Assembly: GCA_022819505.1 (NCBI GenBank) | Contig: JAJEHD010000011.1 | Coordinates: forward strand, 1-64,000 | Reading direction: 5' to 3' | Source: Acidimicrobiia bacterium | GTDB lineage: Bacteria; Actinomycetota; Acidimicrobiia; Acidimicrobiales; Aldehydirespiratoraceae | Length of the DNA stretch: 64,000 nucleotides | Part shown: one piece after another, positions 1-7,494 of the stretch | Layout of the letters: every line of letters begins with the position of its first letter | How positions within the stretch are numbered: position 1 is the stretch's first letter | Notes under the pieces: model-generated | Databases searched by the model: none | What the model was told of the DNA's origin: nothing | The model's input: the letters and a program-made list of their open reading frames with translations, nothing else | Position numbers and translations under genes: made by a program

Positions 1-267
1 GAGAGGACCGACCTCGCCCTTGTACACCTGATCGACGCTGAACACGAGGGCCACACCGTTGTCCTCGAATTGGCTGTGAACCGTTCGTTCCACCTGGCTT
101 CCGGCGAAGGCGACAGAGATGTCATCGGCGTAGTCGGCCAGATCGTGTTCGACACAACTGCACGCGAGGGCGGTGCCCGCGGTCGCCGTGACCATGACGA
201 CAGCCACGAGTGCGGCAATCGCCAGCCCGCCGCACATGCGCCGCCTTGTGGGACCGAAGAAGTCCAT
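1..267 (-). CDS. Secreted protein with mature N-terminal CSC motif (3' part outside window)
   Basis: The frame is open from an ATG at 265-267 to the window edge, so 89 residues are visible and the C-terminus is missing. A basic start (PTRRRM) is followed by a hydrophobic stretch of about 22 residues and then ALACSCVEHD, a plausible signal-peptide cleavage site that leaves a mature protein starting at or near the Cys-x-Cys. A purine-rich GAGGGAG lies about 8 nt upstream of the ATG and supports this start. A CSC at the mature N-terminus recalls bacterial proteins related to the TIMP/netrin fold, but too little is visible to assign the family. Its function is unknown and it is probably exported. 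Confidence 0.6.
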   Translation of the reverse strand, partial: MDFFGPTRRRMCGGLAIAALVAVVMVTATAGTALACSCVEHDLADYADDISVAFAGSQVERTVHSQFEDNGVALVFSVDQVYKGEVGPL

Positions 268-361
268 CTCAGCACTCCCTCTGCAGCGATTAACGCACAT
301 TAGACGGCAGCACTAGCCACTAAGTTCCGGTGAGCCAAGTCGCTGTCGCCGAAGTGGACTC

Positions 362-715
362 CTACTCCAGGCCGAACTCGGGGATGTAGCGCTCGTCGCT
401 GGGGCCGTCGGGCGCGTCGGGCAGCATCTCCTTGATTGCTTCGACACTGGCCGTGTACATGGGGCGGGTCCGGAAGTCCAGGCTCATCATGTACATGGCT
501 CGCCACCACTCCAGTTCCTGGCGGCAGGGAGGTCCACCCTCAAGCTTCTCGAACCTCTCGAACACGGTCCGCCAGGTGGACGGCACATGGCGATTGGGGC
601 GGGGTTCCGTCATGACCGAGTAGTACAAGGTGATCCAACTGTCGCGAATCGCAGGGTCAGCCTTGGCTCGCTTCTTCAGCCGGTGCACTGCACGCCAATG
701 CTTGATGAGCCCCAT
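362..715 (-). CDS. Hypothetical protein, 117 aa
   Basis: I do not recognise this protein. It begins MGLIKHWRAVHRLKKRAK, a basic amphipathic N-terminus, and is rich in Trp, Arg and Glu, with two tryptophan-containing helical stretches (TWRTVFERFEKLE and ELEWWRAMYMMS). There is no signal peptide, membrane segment or metal motif, so it is probably a small cytoplasmic helical protein. It stands alone between the exported protein at the window edge and the APH-fold gene, all on the minus strand. The start is the only ATG near the beginning of the frame, without a clear ribosome binding site. Confidence 0.5.
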   Translation of the reverse strand: MGLIKHWRAVHRLKKRAKADPAIRDSWITLYYSVMTEPRPNRHVPSTWRTVFERFEKLEGGPPCRQELEWWRAMYMMSLDFRTRPMYTASVEAIKEMLPDAPDGPSDERYIPEFGLE

Positions 716-780
716 CGGCAGCCGATTCTAGGTGCCGGCCGGGTCAAGCCAGGTGTGGCGGTTGCGAGCTTGGGTCGGCG

Positions 781-1707
781 CTAGAAGGGCAGCCATGGCA
801 CCGATGGGTCGTCCCAATGGTCCAGGCGTCGCATCAACTCGGTGTCGGCGTCCGGCACGACCCCCCACAGACAGGCCAGCCACACCACCTCGATCGCCTC
901 GTCGGCGGCGTAGACCCGAGCCAGCAACTGCTCGTTCACCTCGCCGTGGTAGGCGGCGACGATCCGGTCGACCACCCGGGGCTCCTGATCGTGGCGCTCG
1001 AATTGCAGCCGCGCCGCGGACAGATCCGCCTCGGGCGGGCCGATCCCGACGAAGTCGAGGTCCACCAGCGCCAGCATCCCGTCGTCGCGGCGCACCACGT
1101 TGGTCGGCCACGGGTCGCCGTGGATCAAGACCTGCGCGTGGGCCTCACCGCTGAGGATCGCCCAGCAGTCGCTGAGCGCCCCCACCCGGCTGTGCAGCAG
1201 TTCCTCGAGAAAGGAACACACATCGGCCGGCACGCCCCTCGCCGTCATCAGCGGCAGCCGCTCCGCCCAACGTGTGAGATACGACACGCTGGGATCCCAG
1301 ACCGTCAGTTCGCCAACGGGCTCAACGCGGTGGCACTGCGCCACCAGCTCGACCAGCGCTTCCAGGGAGACCTGCCCGACAGGGGAGTGCATCGGCCAGA
1401 AGGTGACCACCCGACCGTCGCTCAACCGGCACGGCGCACACAGCGGAGCCACGAACGGCGCTCCTGCAGCCGCCAGCTGCTCGACAAGGCGGTGGTGGGC
1501 GGCGTGATACTCGAGGGGCCTGCGGTTGGTGTACGCCACCCTGGCCACGAACTTGTCGTCGAGGCTTCCCAGCACGACGTGGTTGCCCAGACGAAGCAGC
1601 CCGAACCCAGCGCTGGTCAGCCCCAGCCCGCGGGCGGTGTCGCGCACCAGTTCCGCGGTCCGCTCGACGTCCGGTACGGCGTACACGCCACCCTGGCCAT
1701 CCACCAT
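781..1707 (-). CDS. Aminoglycoside phosphotransferase (APH) family kinase-like protein
   Basis: This is a 308-residue cytoplasmic protein with the APH/choline-kinase fold. The catalytic loop reads LIHGDPWPTNVV (HGDxxxxN) in the second half, and it is followed by the metal-binding ALVDLDFVGIGPPEADL, equivalent to the D-F/W-x-x-x-G-x-P-x-x-D motif. The family transfers ATP phosphate to a hydroxyl of a small molecule. In chromosomal actinobacterial members the substrate is often a sugar, choline-like compound or unknown metabolite rather than an antibiotic, so resistance should not be inferred. The ATG start has a TAGCGT box (1713-1718, minus strand) only 5 nt upstream, suggesting a leaderless transcript. 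Confidence 0.8.
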   Translation of the reverse strand: MVDGQGGVYAVPDVERTAELVRDTARGLGLTSAGFGLLRLGNHVVLGSLDDKFVARVAYTNRRPLEYHAAHHRLVEQLAAAGAPFVAPLCAPCRLSDGRVVTFWPMHSPVGQVSLEALVELVAQCHRVEPVGELTVWDPSVSYLTRWAERLPLMTARGVPADVCSFLEELLHSRVGALSDCWAILSGEAHAQVLIHGDPWPTNVVRRDDGMLALVDLDFVGIGPPEADLSAARLQFERHDQEPRVVDRIVAAYHGEVNEQLLARVYAADEAIEVVWLACLWGVVPDADTELMRRLDHWDDPSVPWLPF

Positions 1708-1712
1708 CCCAG

Positions 1713-1718
1713 ACGCTA
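1713..1718 (-). promoter_or_regulatory. Putative -10 box (TAGCGT) for leaderless APH-family gene
   Basis: Read on the minus strand this is TAGCGT followed by CTGGG and then the ATG. It fits the TAnnnT actinobacterial -10 consensus. The short distance to the start leaves no room for a ribosome binding site. A -35 element is not evident. Confidence 0.35.
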
Positions 1719-1801
1719 GTGACCGTCACCCGTGCGAGAGCAGTCGCACTCACCGCCGGCTAACCGCAGCGAAGTGTGGCCGCCGTAGTGTTCAGGAGGC
1801 G

Positions 1802-2569
1802 ATGAGTTCGTCGTTCGTGCGGTACCTGGCGCTGGGTGGGCTGGTGGTCGGGCTGGCTGCAATCGCATGGACGGCGCTGGGCGGCGACGAAGCCGGCGAG
1901 GACTCCGCGGCCAGCCTCGGCGCAGCGCCGGTGGACGATCCCGCCGTGATCGACGCTGATGCTGGGTCTGTCGTCGACGGGGGCGACGCTGGCGGCGCAA
2001 CCACCACGGTCGCCGCGGACGCCGAGACCGAGACGACGAGCACGGCCGCCGTCGAAGTCTCGATTTCAACGATCGTCACGACAACGGCGCCTCCCGAGCC
2101 CATCGAGGTGCTGGGGACAGCCGACACCCTCACCAACCTCGACGGCTGGCTCAACACCGACGCCACCTCCCTTGAGGAGATCCGGGCGGCCAACGAGCTC
2201 ACCGTGGTGCAGTTCTGGACCTTCGGTTGCCGCAACTGCAAGAACACCCTCGACGCCCTCGGCCGGCTCTACACCGACTTCCGGGGCCAGGGCATGGAGA
2301 TCGTGGGCGTGCACTCGCCCGAGTTCTCCTACGAGGCCGACGTGGACAACATCATCGAGGCCGCCGCCGACCTCGGCGTGGTGTGGCCCATCGCCCTCGA
2401 CACCGACAAGCGCAACTTCCACCGCTGGCAGGAGGGCAACATCGGCTACTGGCCCCGCGTCTACGTGATCGACGGCGACAACCAGATCCGCTTCGACCGA
2501 ACGGGCGACGGCCGGGCCACCTACGAGCAGCTCTACGACACCGTCGAGCGCCTCCTGGCCGATGCCTGA
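1802..2569 (+). CDS. Membrane-anchored thioredoxin-like protein (TlpA/redoxin type)
   Basis: This 255-residue protein has a single N-terminal hydrophobic segment (about residues 8-25, ALGGLVVGLAAIAW), then a long Ala/Thr/Val/Asp-rich linker, then a thioredoxin fold from about residue 105. The active site is CRNC at residues 143-146 in a VVQFWTFGCRNC context, followed by redoxin features (VGVHSPEF and a YWPRVYVID strand). It is predicted to act outside the membrane as a disulfide reductase or thiol carrier. The next gene encodes a CcdA-like membrane protein 34 bp downstream, so together they look like a split DipZ/CcdA-thioredoxin system delivering electrons across the membrane. AGGAGG at 1794-1799 supports the ATG at 1802 over upstream in-frame starts. 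Confidence 0.82.
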   Translation: MSSSFVRYLALGGLVVGLAAIAWTALGGDEAGEDSAASLGAAPVDDPAVIDADAGSVVDGGDAGGATTTVAADAETETTSTAAVEVSISTIVTTTAPPEPIEVLGTADTLTNLDGWLNTDATSLEEIRAANELTVVQFWTFGCRNCKNTLDALGRLYTDFRGQGMEIVGVHSPEFSYEADVDNIIEAAADLGVVWPIALDTDKRNFHRWQEGNIGYWPRVYVIDGDNQIRFDRTGDGRATYEQLYDTVERLLADA

Positions 2570-2603
2570 GCACGCCGGCGACGCCCGGCGTAGCGGCTGA
2601 GCA

Positions 2604-3203
2604 GTGGCGACGTTCCTGGAGGGAGTGGGCTCCATCGGAGTCGCATGCACCCTGGCCGCGCTGGTGCCAGCGGTCGCGCTGGTGCTGGTGGCCCGCAAGG
2701 CCCGGCTCACGGTGGCGCTCTGCTATCTGGTCGGCGCCACCCTGCTGACCTGGGCCCGGGCGGGCGGCCACTGGCAGGTCGAGCTGAGCGGGACGATGGT
2801 GCCCGTCGCGGCCGCGCTGGCCGCGGGCGCCTTCGTGCTGGCCTGGTGGGCCAAGAGGCCGGCGTCGCTGGCGGCCACCGGCTCCGGCGTGGCGGCGGGA
2901 GCGCTGGCCGGGTGGCTGTGGCGCCCGTGCGTGGGACCGAGGCTTGGCGACATTCTCGACAACGTCGATACCGAGAGGGCCCGCACGCTGGGCCTGATGC
3001 TGGTGTACATGGCCGGGGCTCTGCTGCCGGCGGTGCTGCTGGCCGTACTGCCCCACGCAGTGCCCGCCACCAGGCGGTTCCTCGACCGCCTGCCCGTGGC
3101 CGCCGTCGGTGTTGCAGTGGGCGCGGCTTACGCCGTCACCCTGGCCACCGGCCGCTACGACGACATAGTGGGCGAGCTCTACCGGATAGCAACCGATTCC
3201 TGA
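2604..3203 (+). CDS. CcdA/DsbD-like transmembrane electron carrier
   Basis: A 199-residue polytopic protein with about five or six hydrophobic helices and a GTG start. The decisive motif is RPCVGPRLGDIL (Cys 109), which matches the conserved PC-I/V-GP-x-LG-x-IL of CcdA/DsbD transmembrane proteins. The first helix carries a second cysteine (C15) followed by a proline, as expected for the paired redox cysteines. The family passes electrons from cytoplasmic thioredoxin to extracytoplasmic thioredoxin-like partners for cytochrome c maturation or disulfide repair. The partner is most likely the CRNC protein encoded immediately upstream. The protein is short and divergent, so its substrate is uncertain. 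Confidence 0.72.
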   Translation: MATFLEGVGSIGVACTLAALVPAVALVLVARKARLTVALCYLVGATLLTWARAGGHWQVELSGTMVPVAAALAAGAFVLAWWAKRPASLAATGSGVAAGALAGWLWRPCVGPRLGDILDNVDTERARTLGLMLVYMAGALLPAVLLAVLPHAVPATRRFLDRLPVAAVGVAVGAAYAVTLATGRYDDIVGELYRIATDS

Positions 3204-3247
3204 CCCGGCTACGGTCGAGCCCTGTCGTCCGTTAGGCGGGCGGCAGG

Positions 3248-3253
3248 TAGCTT
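3248..3253 (+). promoter_or_regulatory. Putative -10 box (TAGCTT) for leaderless solute-binding protein gene
   Basis: TAGCTT is followed by 7 nt (gaccgca) and then ATG 3261. Transcription would begin at or next to the ATG. The TTG at 3252 that could extend the frame overlaps this box, which argues for the ATG as the true start. Confidence 0.4.
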
Positions 3254-3260
3254 GACCGCA

Positions 3261-4214
3261 ATGGGCGAAGAGACCGAACGTCTGCTGCTGCCCCTCCTGC
3301 GGGTGCTGTGGTTGCTGGCCGGCGGGGCCGTCGCGTTCGTGCTCACGGTCCTCGTTCCACCGGTGGCTCTCGCCGCCGGCCTGGCCCTGGTCGTGGTAGC
3401 GCTGGTGCGCCGCCGCGCCGGCGCCTACCGCGTGTTCACCATCGGCTTCGCCATCTGGTGCGCGATCTACGCGACGCTCGCTGTCTTCGCTGCCCTCGGC
3501 GAAGACTCCAGCTCCGGCGTCGCCACCGATGGAGGGGTCGACACGGTGACGATCGCCACCGTCGGCTCCTACCATCCCTTCGACTTCGTCAACGACGAGG
3601 GCGAGATAGACGGCCTCGAGCCCGAGCTGGGCGACGAGCTGTGCCGGAGAGCCGGCCTCGAATGCGAGTGGGTCATCAACGACTGGGTGGACATGATCCC
3701 CGACCTCATGGCTGGAGAGTTCGACGCCATCTTCTCGGGCATGAGCATCACCGCCGAACGGGAGGAGCTGATCGACTTCACCGAGGCGTACTACCCGCCG
3801 ACCCCCTCGGTGTACGTGGCCCGCGCCGGTGAGGGCGACGAAGCCGTCGAGGGCACCATCGGCGCGGCGACCGACACCATCTACTCCGACTACTTCACCG
3901 AGCTGGGCCGCCCCTTCGTGCCGCTCAACGAGGACGAGGGCTTCACGAGTTCCGTCGATGCAGTGCTGGACGGCACAGTGGACGCCGTCCTGGTGGACCA
4001 CGGCTACGCCGTCGAGAAGCTCTCGGAGCACCAGGGCCGGCTGGCGATCGTCGGTCCGTCGGTGCTGCTGGACAGTGGCCTCGGCATCGGCGTCCGCAAG
4101 GGCAGCGATCTGAAACCCAAGCTCGACGAGGCCCTGGCGTCGACGAAAGCCGACGGCACCGTGAACACCCTCATCCTCAAGTGGGTAGGCCCCGACGCCT
4201 CGACGTTCGAGTAG
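3261..4214 (+). CDS. Membrane-tethered family 3 extracellular solute-binding protein
   Basis: This 317-residue protein has two predicted membrane helices in its first 75 residues (LLAGGAVAFVLTVLVPPVAL and a helix within VFTIGFAIWCAIYATLAVFA). A periplasmic-binding-protein-like type II domain starts near VDTVTIATVGSYHPFDF. Family signatures include IDGLEPELGDELCRRAGL, FDAIFSGMSITAEREELIDF, the hinge region EAYYPPTPSVYVAR and VDAVLVDHGYAV. The family binds amino acids or other small polar ligands for ABC importers or sensors. No permease or ATPase is adjacent, and two helices replace the usual cleavable signal, so a sensory or orphan role is possible. The start is taken as ATG 3261 behind a TAGCTT box rather than TTG 3252. 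Confidence 0.8.
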   Translation: MGEETERLLLPLLRVLWLLAGGAVAFVLTVLVPPVALAAGLALVVVALVRRRAGAYRVFTIGFAIWCAIYATLAVFAALGEDSSSGVATDGGVDTVTIATVGSYHPFDFVNDEGEIDGLEPELGDELCRRAGLECEWVINDWVDMIPDLMAGEFDAIFSGMSITAEREELIDFTEAYYPPTPSVYVARAGEGDEAVEGTIGAATDTIYSDYFTELGRPFVPLNEDEGFTSSVDAVLDGTVDAVLVDHGYAVEKLSEHQGRLAIVGPSVLLDSGLGIGVRKGSDLKPKLDEALASTKADGTVNTLILKWVGPDASTFE

Positions 4215-4250
4215 CGCGGCCTGACCGGCGTTCCTGCGCATGGCGGGCGG

Positions 4251-4256
4251 TAGTTT
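4251..4256 (+). promoter_or_regulatory. Putative -10 box (TAGTTT) for leaderless chorismate mutase gene
   Basis: TAGTTT is followed by 8 nt (gagttgct) and GTG 4265. It fits the TAnnnT spacing seen before many starts in this window, and no Shine-Dalgarno sequence is present. Confidence 0.4.
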
Positions 4257-4264
4257 GAGTTGCT

Positions 4265-4576
4265 GTGACCGCGGGTACCGAGGACGAGACGCTGGCCGGA
4301 TACCGGTCGACCATCGACGACATCGACGCCAAGCTGATTCTGCTGCTGGCCGAGCGGTTCGAGGTCACCAGACAGGTCGGGATCTACAAGGCGAGCGTGG
4401 GCCTCCCGCCCGCCGATCCCCAGCGTGAGGAGGAGCAGATCGCCCGGCTCAATGCGCTGGCCGCGTCGGCGAACCTCGACCCGTCCTTCAGCGAGAAGTT
4501 CCTGCGGTTGATAATCGACGAGGTGATCCGCCACCACACCCGGGCTCGCGACGGCGCCGGCCCCGCCGGCGACTGA
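4265..4576 (+). CDS. Chorismate mutase, AroQ class II type
   Basis: A 103-residue all-helical protein of the monofunctional AroQ size. It has the typical layout: YRSTIDDIDAKLILLLAERF in helix 1, then TRQVGIYKASVGLPPADPQREE with the conserved Lys and the P-x-x-D-x-x-R-E-E turn, then the LRLIIDEVIRHH terminal helix. The enzyme converts chorismate to prephenate for phenylalanine and tyrosine synthesis in the cytoplasm. No other shikimate gene lies nearby. Actinobacterial AroQ proteins often need DAHP synthase as an activating partner, but nothing here shows whether that applies. The start is GTG, with a TAGTTT box 8 nt upstream suggesting a leaderless transcript. Confidence 0.88.
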   Translation: MTAGTEDETLAGYRSTIDDIDAKLILLLAERFEVTRQVGIYKASVGLPPADPQREEEQIARLNALAASANLDPSFSEKFLRLIIDEVIRHHTRARDGAGPAGD

Positions 4577-4648
4577 GAGGTCCTACGGTGCCGTCGTCGT
4601 CGAACCGGCACCCGAGGCGCTGCAGCGGGCTCTGAGGAAGCGCGAGCC

Positions 4649-6385
4649 GTGAGCAGCTCCCGGAGTTCGCACGCCGAAGAGCTGGCCGGCATCCTCTACC
4701 GGCGCTTCGAGGCCTTCCACGTCCACTTCATCGCGGTCACCGCCCGCGCCGAGGGCCGCTTCCTAGCCCGCGACTGGCACGGCCACCGCCAAGACGCCGC
4801 AGAACGGCTCAACCTGCACACCGACGCGGTGCTCGACACCGTCGAGGCCTGCCGCAGCCGGCTTCCCGGAACCGGTGCCCGCCAAGCCTGGATCGACGCC
4901 CAGCGCCGCTACGTGGAACTGGTGACCGACCGCGGTGACATGGAGCTGGCCGAGACCTTCTACAACTCCGTCACCCGTCGCCTGTTCGGCGTGGTGGGCC
5001 TCGACCGGGAACTCGAGTTCATCTGGCTCGGACCCACCGCCCTGCCGGCCGTCGACGTCACCGGACCCGAGTACTACAGCGCCCGGGCGAACGACTCCAC
5101 CGAGGGCGCGGTCGCAGCCGTCCTCGAGCGCAGCCCCCTCGGTCCGCACTTCTCCGACCTCGACCGGGACGCCAGGCTCGTCGCAGAACGGATCGACGGC
5201 TACCTCGACGGCGTATGGCGATACCTCGACGCCATCGACGTGCTCGGCGCCGTCTTCTACCGCCAGAAGGGCGCCTACCTGGTGGGCCGCCTGCGGTGGC
5301 TCAACCGGGTGTCGCCGTGCATCCTGCCCGTCGTCCACGATGACGCCGGCGTGTATGTAGACGCTGCCCTGCTCACCGAGCCCGCCGCCAGCCGCCTGTT
5401 CAGCTACGCCCGCTCCTACATGCACGTGCTGTCGGAGCGCCCCGCCGCGGTGGTGGCGTTCCTCAAGTCGATGCTGCCCGTCAAGCCGGTGGCCGAGCTG
5501 TACACGTCCCTCGGATACTCCCAGCACGGCAAGACCAACCTGTTCCGCGCCCTGTACCGGCACATGGAGCACTCCAACACCCGCTTCGAGCACTCCCGGG
5601 GCGCCCCCGGCACCGTCATGGCGGTCTTCGCACTGCCGTCGTTCGACGTGGTCTTCAAGGTCATCAAGGACCGCTTCCCGCCCAGCAAGCGCACCACCCC
5701 CACCGACGTGAAACGCCGTTACCGCCTCGTGTTCGGATACGACCGGGTGGGCCGGCTCGTCGACGCCCAGGAGTTCGAGAACCTCACCTTCGCCCGGGAC
5801 CGCTTCGACGACGATCTCATCGACGAGCTCCTACGGGAGTGCTCCCGCACCGTCACCGTCACCGACACCGAGGTCGTGCTGGGCCACGTCTACACCGAGC
5901 GCCGGGTCTACCCGCTGGACCTCTACCTGCGCGAGATGGCGCCGGATCGGGCGCTGGCCGCGGCCGTCGACTACGGCAACGCCATCAAGGACCTGGCCGC
6001 GGCCAACATCTTCCCCGGCGACCTGTTCTGCAAGAACTTCGGCGTCACCCGGCTCGGCTCGGTCGTGTTCTACGACTACGACGAGCTGGCCCTGCTCTCG
6101 GAGGTCAACTTCCGGGCCCTGCCGGCGGCCCGCGACGACGCCGACGAGATGCTCGACCAACCGTGGTTCTCCGTGGGCGCCGACGACGTGTTCCCCGAGG
6201 AGTTCTCCACCTACCTGCATTCACCGCCCATGGTGGGAGAGGTGTTCGCCGAGCACCACCCCGAGATCGCCACCCTGGACTTCTGGCAGTCGATGAAGCA
6301 GCGCAACCGGGCAGGCGACATCCCAGACTTCTTTCCCTACCCTGCCTCGGTACGCCTCCACCGGGACCAGCCACCCGCGACGTAA
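4649..6385 (+). CDS. aceK: Isocitrate dehydrogenase kinase/phosphatase
   Basis: The 578-residue length equals the usual AceK length. The bifunctional enzyme phosphorylates and dephosphorylates isocitrate dehydrogenase, switching carbon between the TCA cycle and the glyoxylate bypass. The kinase core is intact: PSFDVVFKVIKDRFPPSK contains the ATP-binding lysine (about K337), NIFPGDLFCKNFGVTR contains the catalytic-loop Asn, and VVFYDYDEL contains the metal-binding Asp. The N-terminal regulatory half (LYRRFEAFHVHFIAVTARA) also matches the family. AceK is normally found in aceBAK operons of proteobacteria. Here it is alone, 72 bp after chorismate mutase and in the same 10-kb stretch as citrate synthase and aconitase. 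The GTG start lacks a strong ribosome site. Confidence 0.93.
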   Translation: MSSSRSSHAEELAGILYRRFEAFHVHFIAVTARAEGRFLARDWHGHRQDAAERLNLHTDAVLDTVEACRSRLPGTGARQAWIDAQRRYVELVTDRGDMELAETFYNSVTRRLFGVVGLDRELEFIWLGPTALPAVDVTGPEYYSARANDSTEGAVAAVLERSPLGPHFSDLDRDARLVAERIDGYLDGVWRYLDAIDVLGAVFYRQKGAYLVGRLRWLNRVSPCILPVVHDDAGVYVDAALLTEPAASRLFSYARSYMHVLSERPAAVVAFLKSMLPVKPVAELYTSLGYSQHGKTNLFRALYRHMEHSNTRFEHSRGAPGTVMAVFALPSFDVVFKVIKDRFPPSKRTTPTDVKRRYRLVFGYDRVGRLVDAQEFENLTFARDRFDDDLIDELLRECSRTVTVTDTEVVLGHVYTERRVYPLDLYLREMAPDRALAAAVDYGNAIKDLAAANIFPGDLFCKNFGVTRLGSVVFYDYDELALLSEVNFRALPAARDDADEMLDQPWFSVGADDVFPEEFSTYLHSPPMVGEVFAEHHPEIATLDFWQSMKQRNRAGDIPDFFPYPASVRLHRDQPPAT

Positions 6386-6422
6386 CCGGCGCGTAACCCG
6401 TCATAGAACCCCAAGGACCATC

Positions 6423-7400
6423 ATGCGAGCGATAGTGATCACCGAGAAGGGCGGGCCCGAGGTCCTCGTCGTGCAGGAGGTTCCCGACCCCGTCCCCGGA
6501 CCCGAAGAGGTTTTGGTCGACATCGTGACCTCGGCCATCAACCGGGCCGACCTGCTGCAGCGCCGGGGCATGTACCCGGGGCCGCCGGGCGACTACGAGA
6601 TCCCCGGCCTGGAGTTCGCCGGCCGGGTGGCCGCGACCGGCGAACGGGTCACCGAGCACGCGGTCGGCGACGCTGTCATGGGCATCGTCGCCGGCGGCGG
6701 CTACGCCGAGCGGGTCACCATCCACGAGCGCCAGGCCATGGCAGTGCCCAGCCCACTGAGCCTTGACGCCGCCGGCGCGTTCTGCGAGGTCTACATCACC
6801 GCCTGGGACGCCCTCGTCCGCCAGGGGGGCCTCACCACCGGGCGCTGGGCGCTGGTCCACGCCGGGGCATCGGGGGTGGGAACGGCGTCAATCCAGATCG
6901 CCAAGGCCATGGGCGCCCGCATCGCAGTCACCGCCTCGGCGGGAAAGCACCACGTATGTGAGGCCCTGGGTGCCGACTTGGTGATCGACTACGCCTCCGA
7001 GGACTACGTGGAGGCGGTCCGCGACGCCACCGGAGGCTCCGGCGTGGACGTGGTGCTCGACGTGATCGGCGGCGACTACCTACCCCGCAACATCTCGTGC
7101 CTGCGCATCAACGGACGCATCATCCAGGTCGGCACGATGGCCGGCACGCCGGTGCCGTTCAACCCGGCCGGGCTGATGATGAAGCGAGCGGCGCTCATCG
7201 GCACCACCCTGCGGGCCCGTCCCATCGAGGAGAAGATCGCGGTCACCCGCCAGTTCGCGGCCGAGATGCTCCCCCATGTGGCCTCCGGCGCCCTGGCCCC
7301 GGTGATCGACAGCCGCTTCGCGCTGGCTGACGCACCCGCGGCCCACGAGCGCATGGAGGCCAACCTCAACGCCGGCAAGATCGTCCTCGACATCGCCTAG
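6423..7400 (+). CDS. Zinc-independent quinone oxidoreductase (MDR superfamily, PIG3-like)
   Basis: A 325-residue cytoplasmic NADPH-dependent oxidoreductase. The N-terminal GroES-like domain contains TSAINRADLLQRRGMYPGPPG and the PGLEFAGRV motif. The Rossmann domain carries WALVHAGASGVGTASIQIAK (the A-x-x-G-V-G dinucleotide site), followed by VDVVLDVIGGDYL. The catalytic and structural zinc ligands of alcohol dehydrogenases are absent, as expected for quinone oxidoreductases of the p53-inducible PIG3 type. The reaction is probably one- or two-electron reduction of quinones or related enones. AAGGA a few nt before ATG 6423 acts as the ribosome site. It lies 37 bp after aceK and ends against convergent gltA. 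Confidence 0.87.
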   Translation: MRAIVITEKGGPEVLVVQEVPDPVPGPEEVLVDIVTSAINRADLLQRRGMYPGPPGDYEIPGLEFAGRVAATGERVTEHAVGDAVMGIVAGGGYAERVTIHERQAMAVPSPLSLDAAGAFCEVYITAWDALVRQGGLTTGRWALVHAGASGVGTASIQIAKAMGARIAVTASAGKHHVCEALGADLVIDYASEDYVEAVRDATGGSGVDVVLDVIGGDYLPRNISCLRINGRIIQVGTMAGTPVPFNPAGLMMKRAALIGTTLRARPIEEKIAVTRQFAAEMLPHVASGALAPVIDSRFALADAPAAHERMEANLNAGKIVLDIA

Positions 7401-7423
7401 ACCGCCGAGCGGGTAGGCCGCAG

Positions 7424-7481
7424 CCAGAATCTCGGGTTGGTTGTGTGTACTAGGTCCGCAATTCTCGCACCGAGATTCTGG
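7424..7481. terminator. Bidirectional terminator-like inverted repeat between convergent genes
   Basis: A perfect 12-bp inverted repeat, CCAGAATCTCGG at 7424-7435 and CCGAGATTCTGG at 7470-7481, is separated by a 34-nt loop. It sits between the convergent quinone oxidoreductase and citrate synthase genes. The long loop and lack of a U-tract make it an atypical terminator. An mRNA-stabilising stem is an alternative. Confidence 0.5.
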
Positions 7482-7494
7482 GGGCAAGCCTCGA

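Noticed and set aside
781..1707. Antibiotic resistance by the APH-family gene
   Set aside because: Only the general kinase fold is evident. Nothing in the sequence or neighbourhood links it to aminoglycosides.
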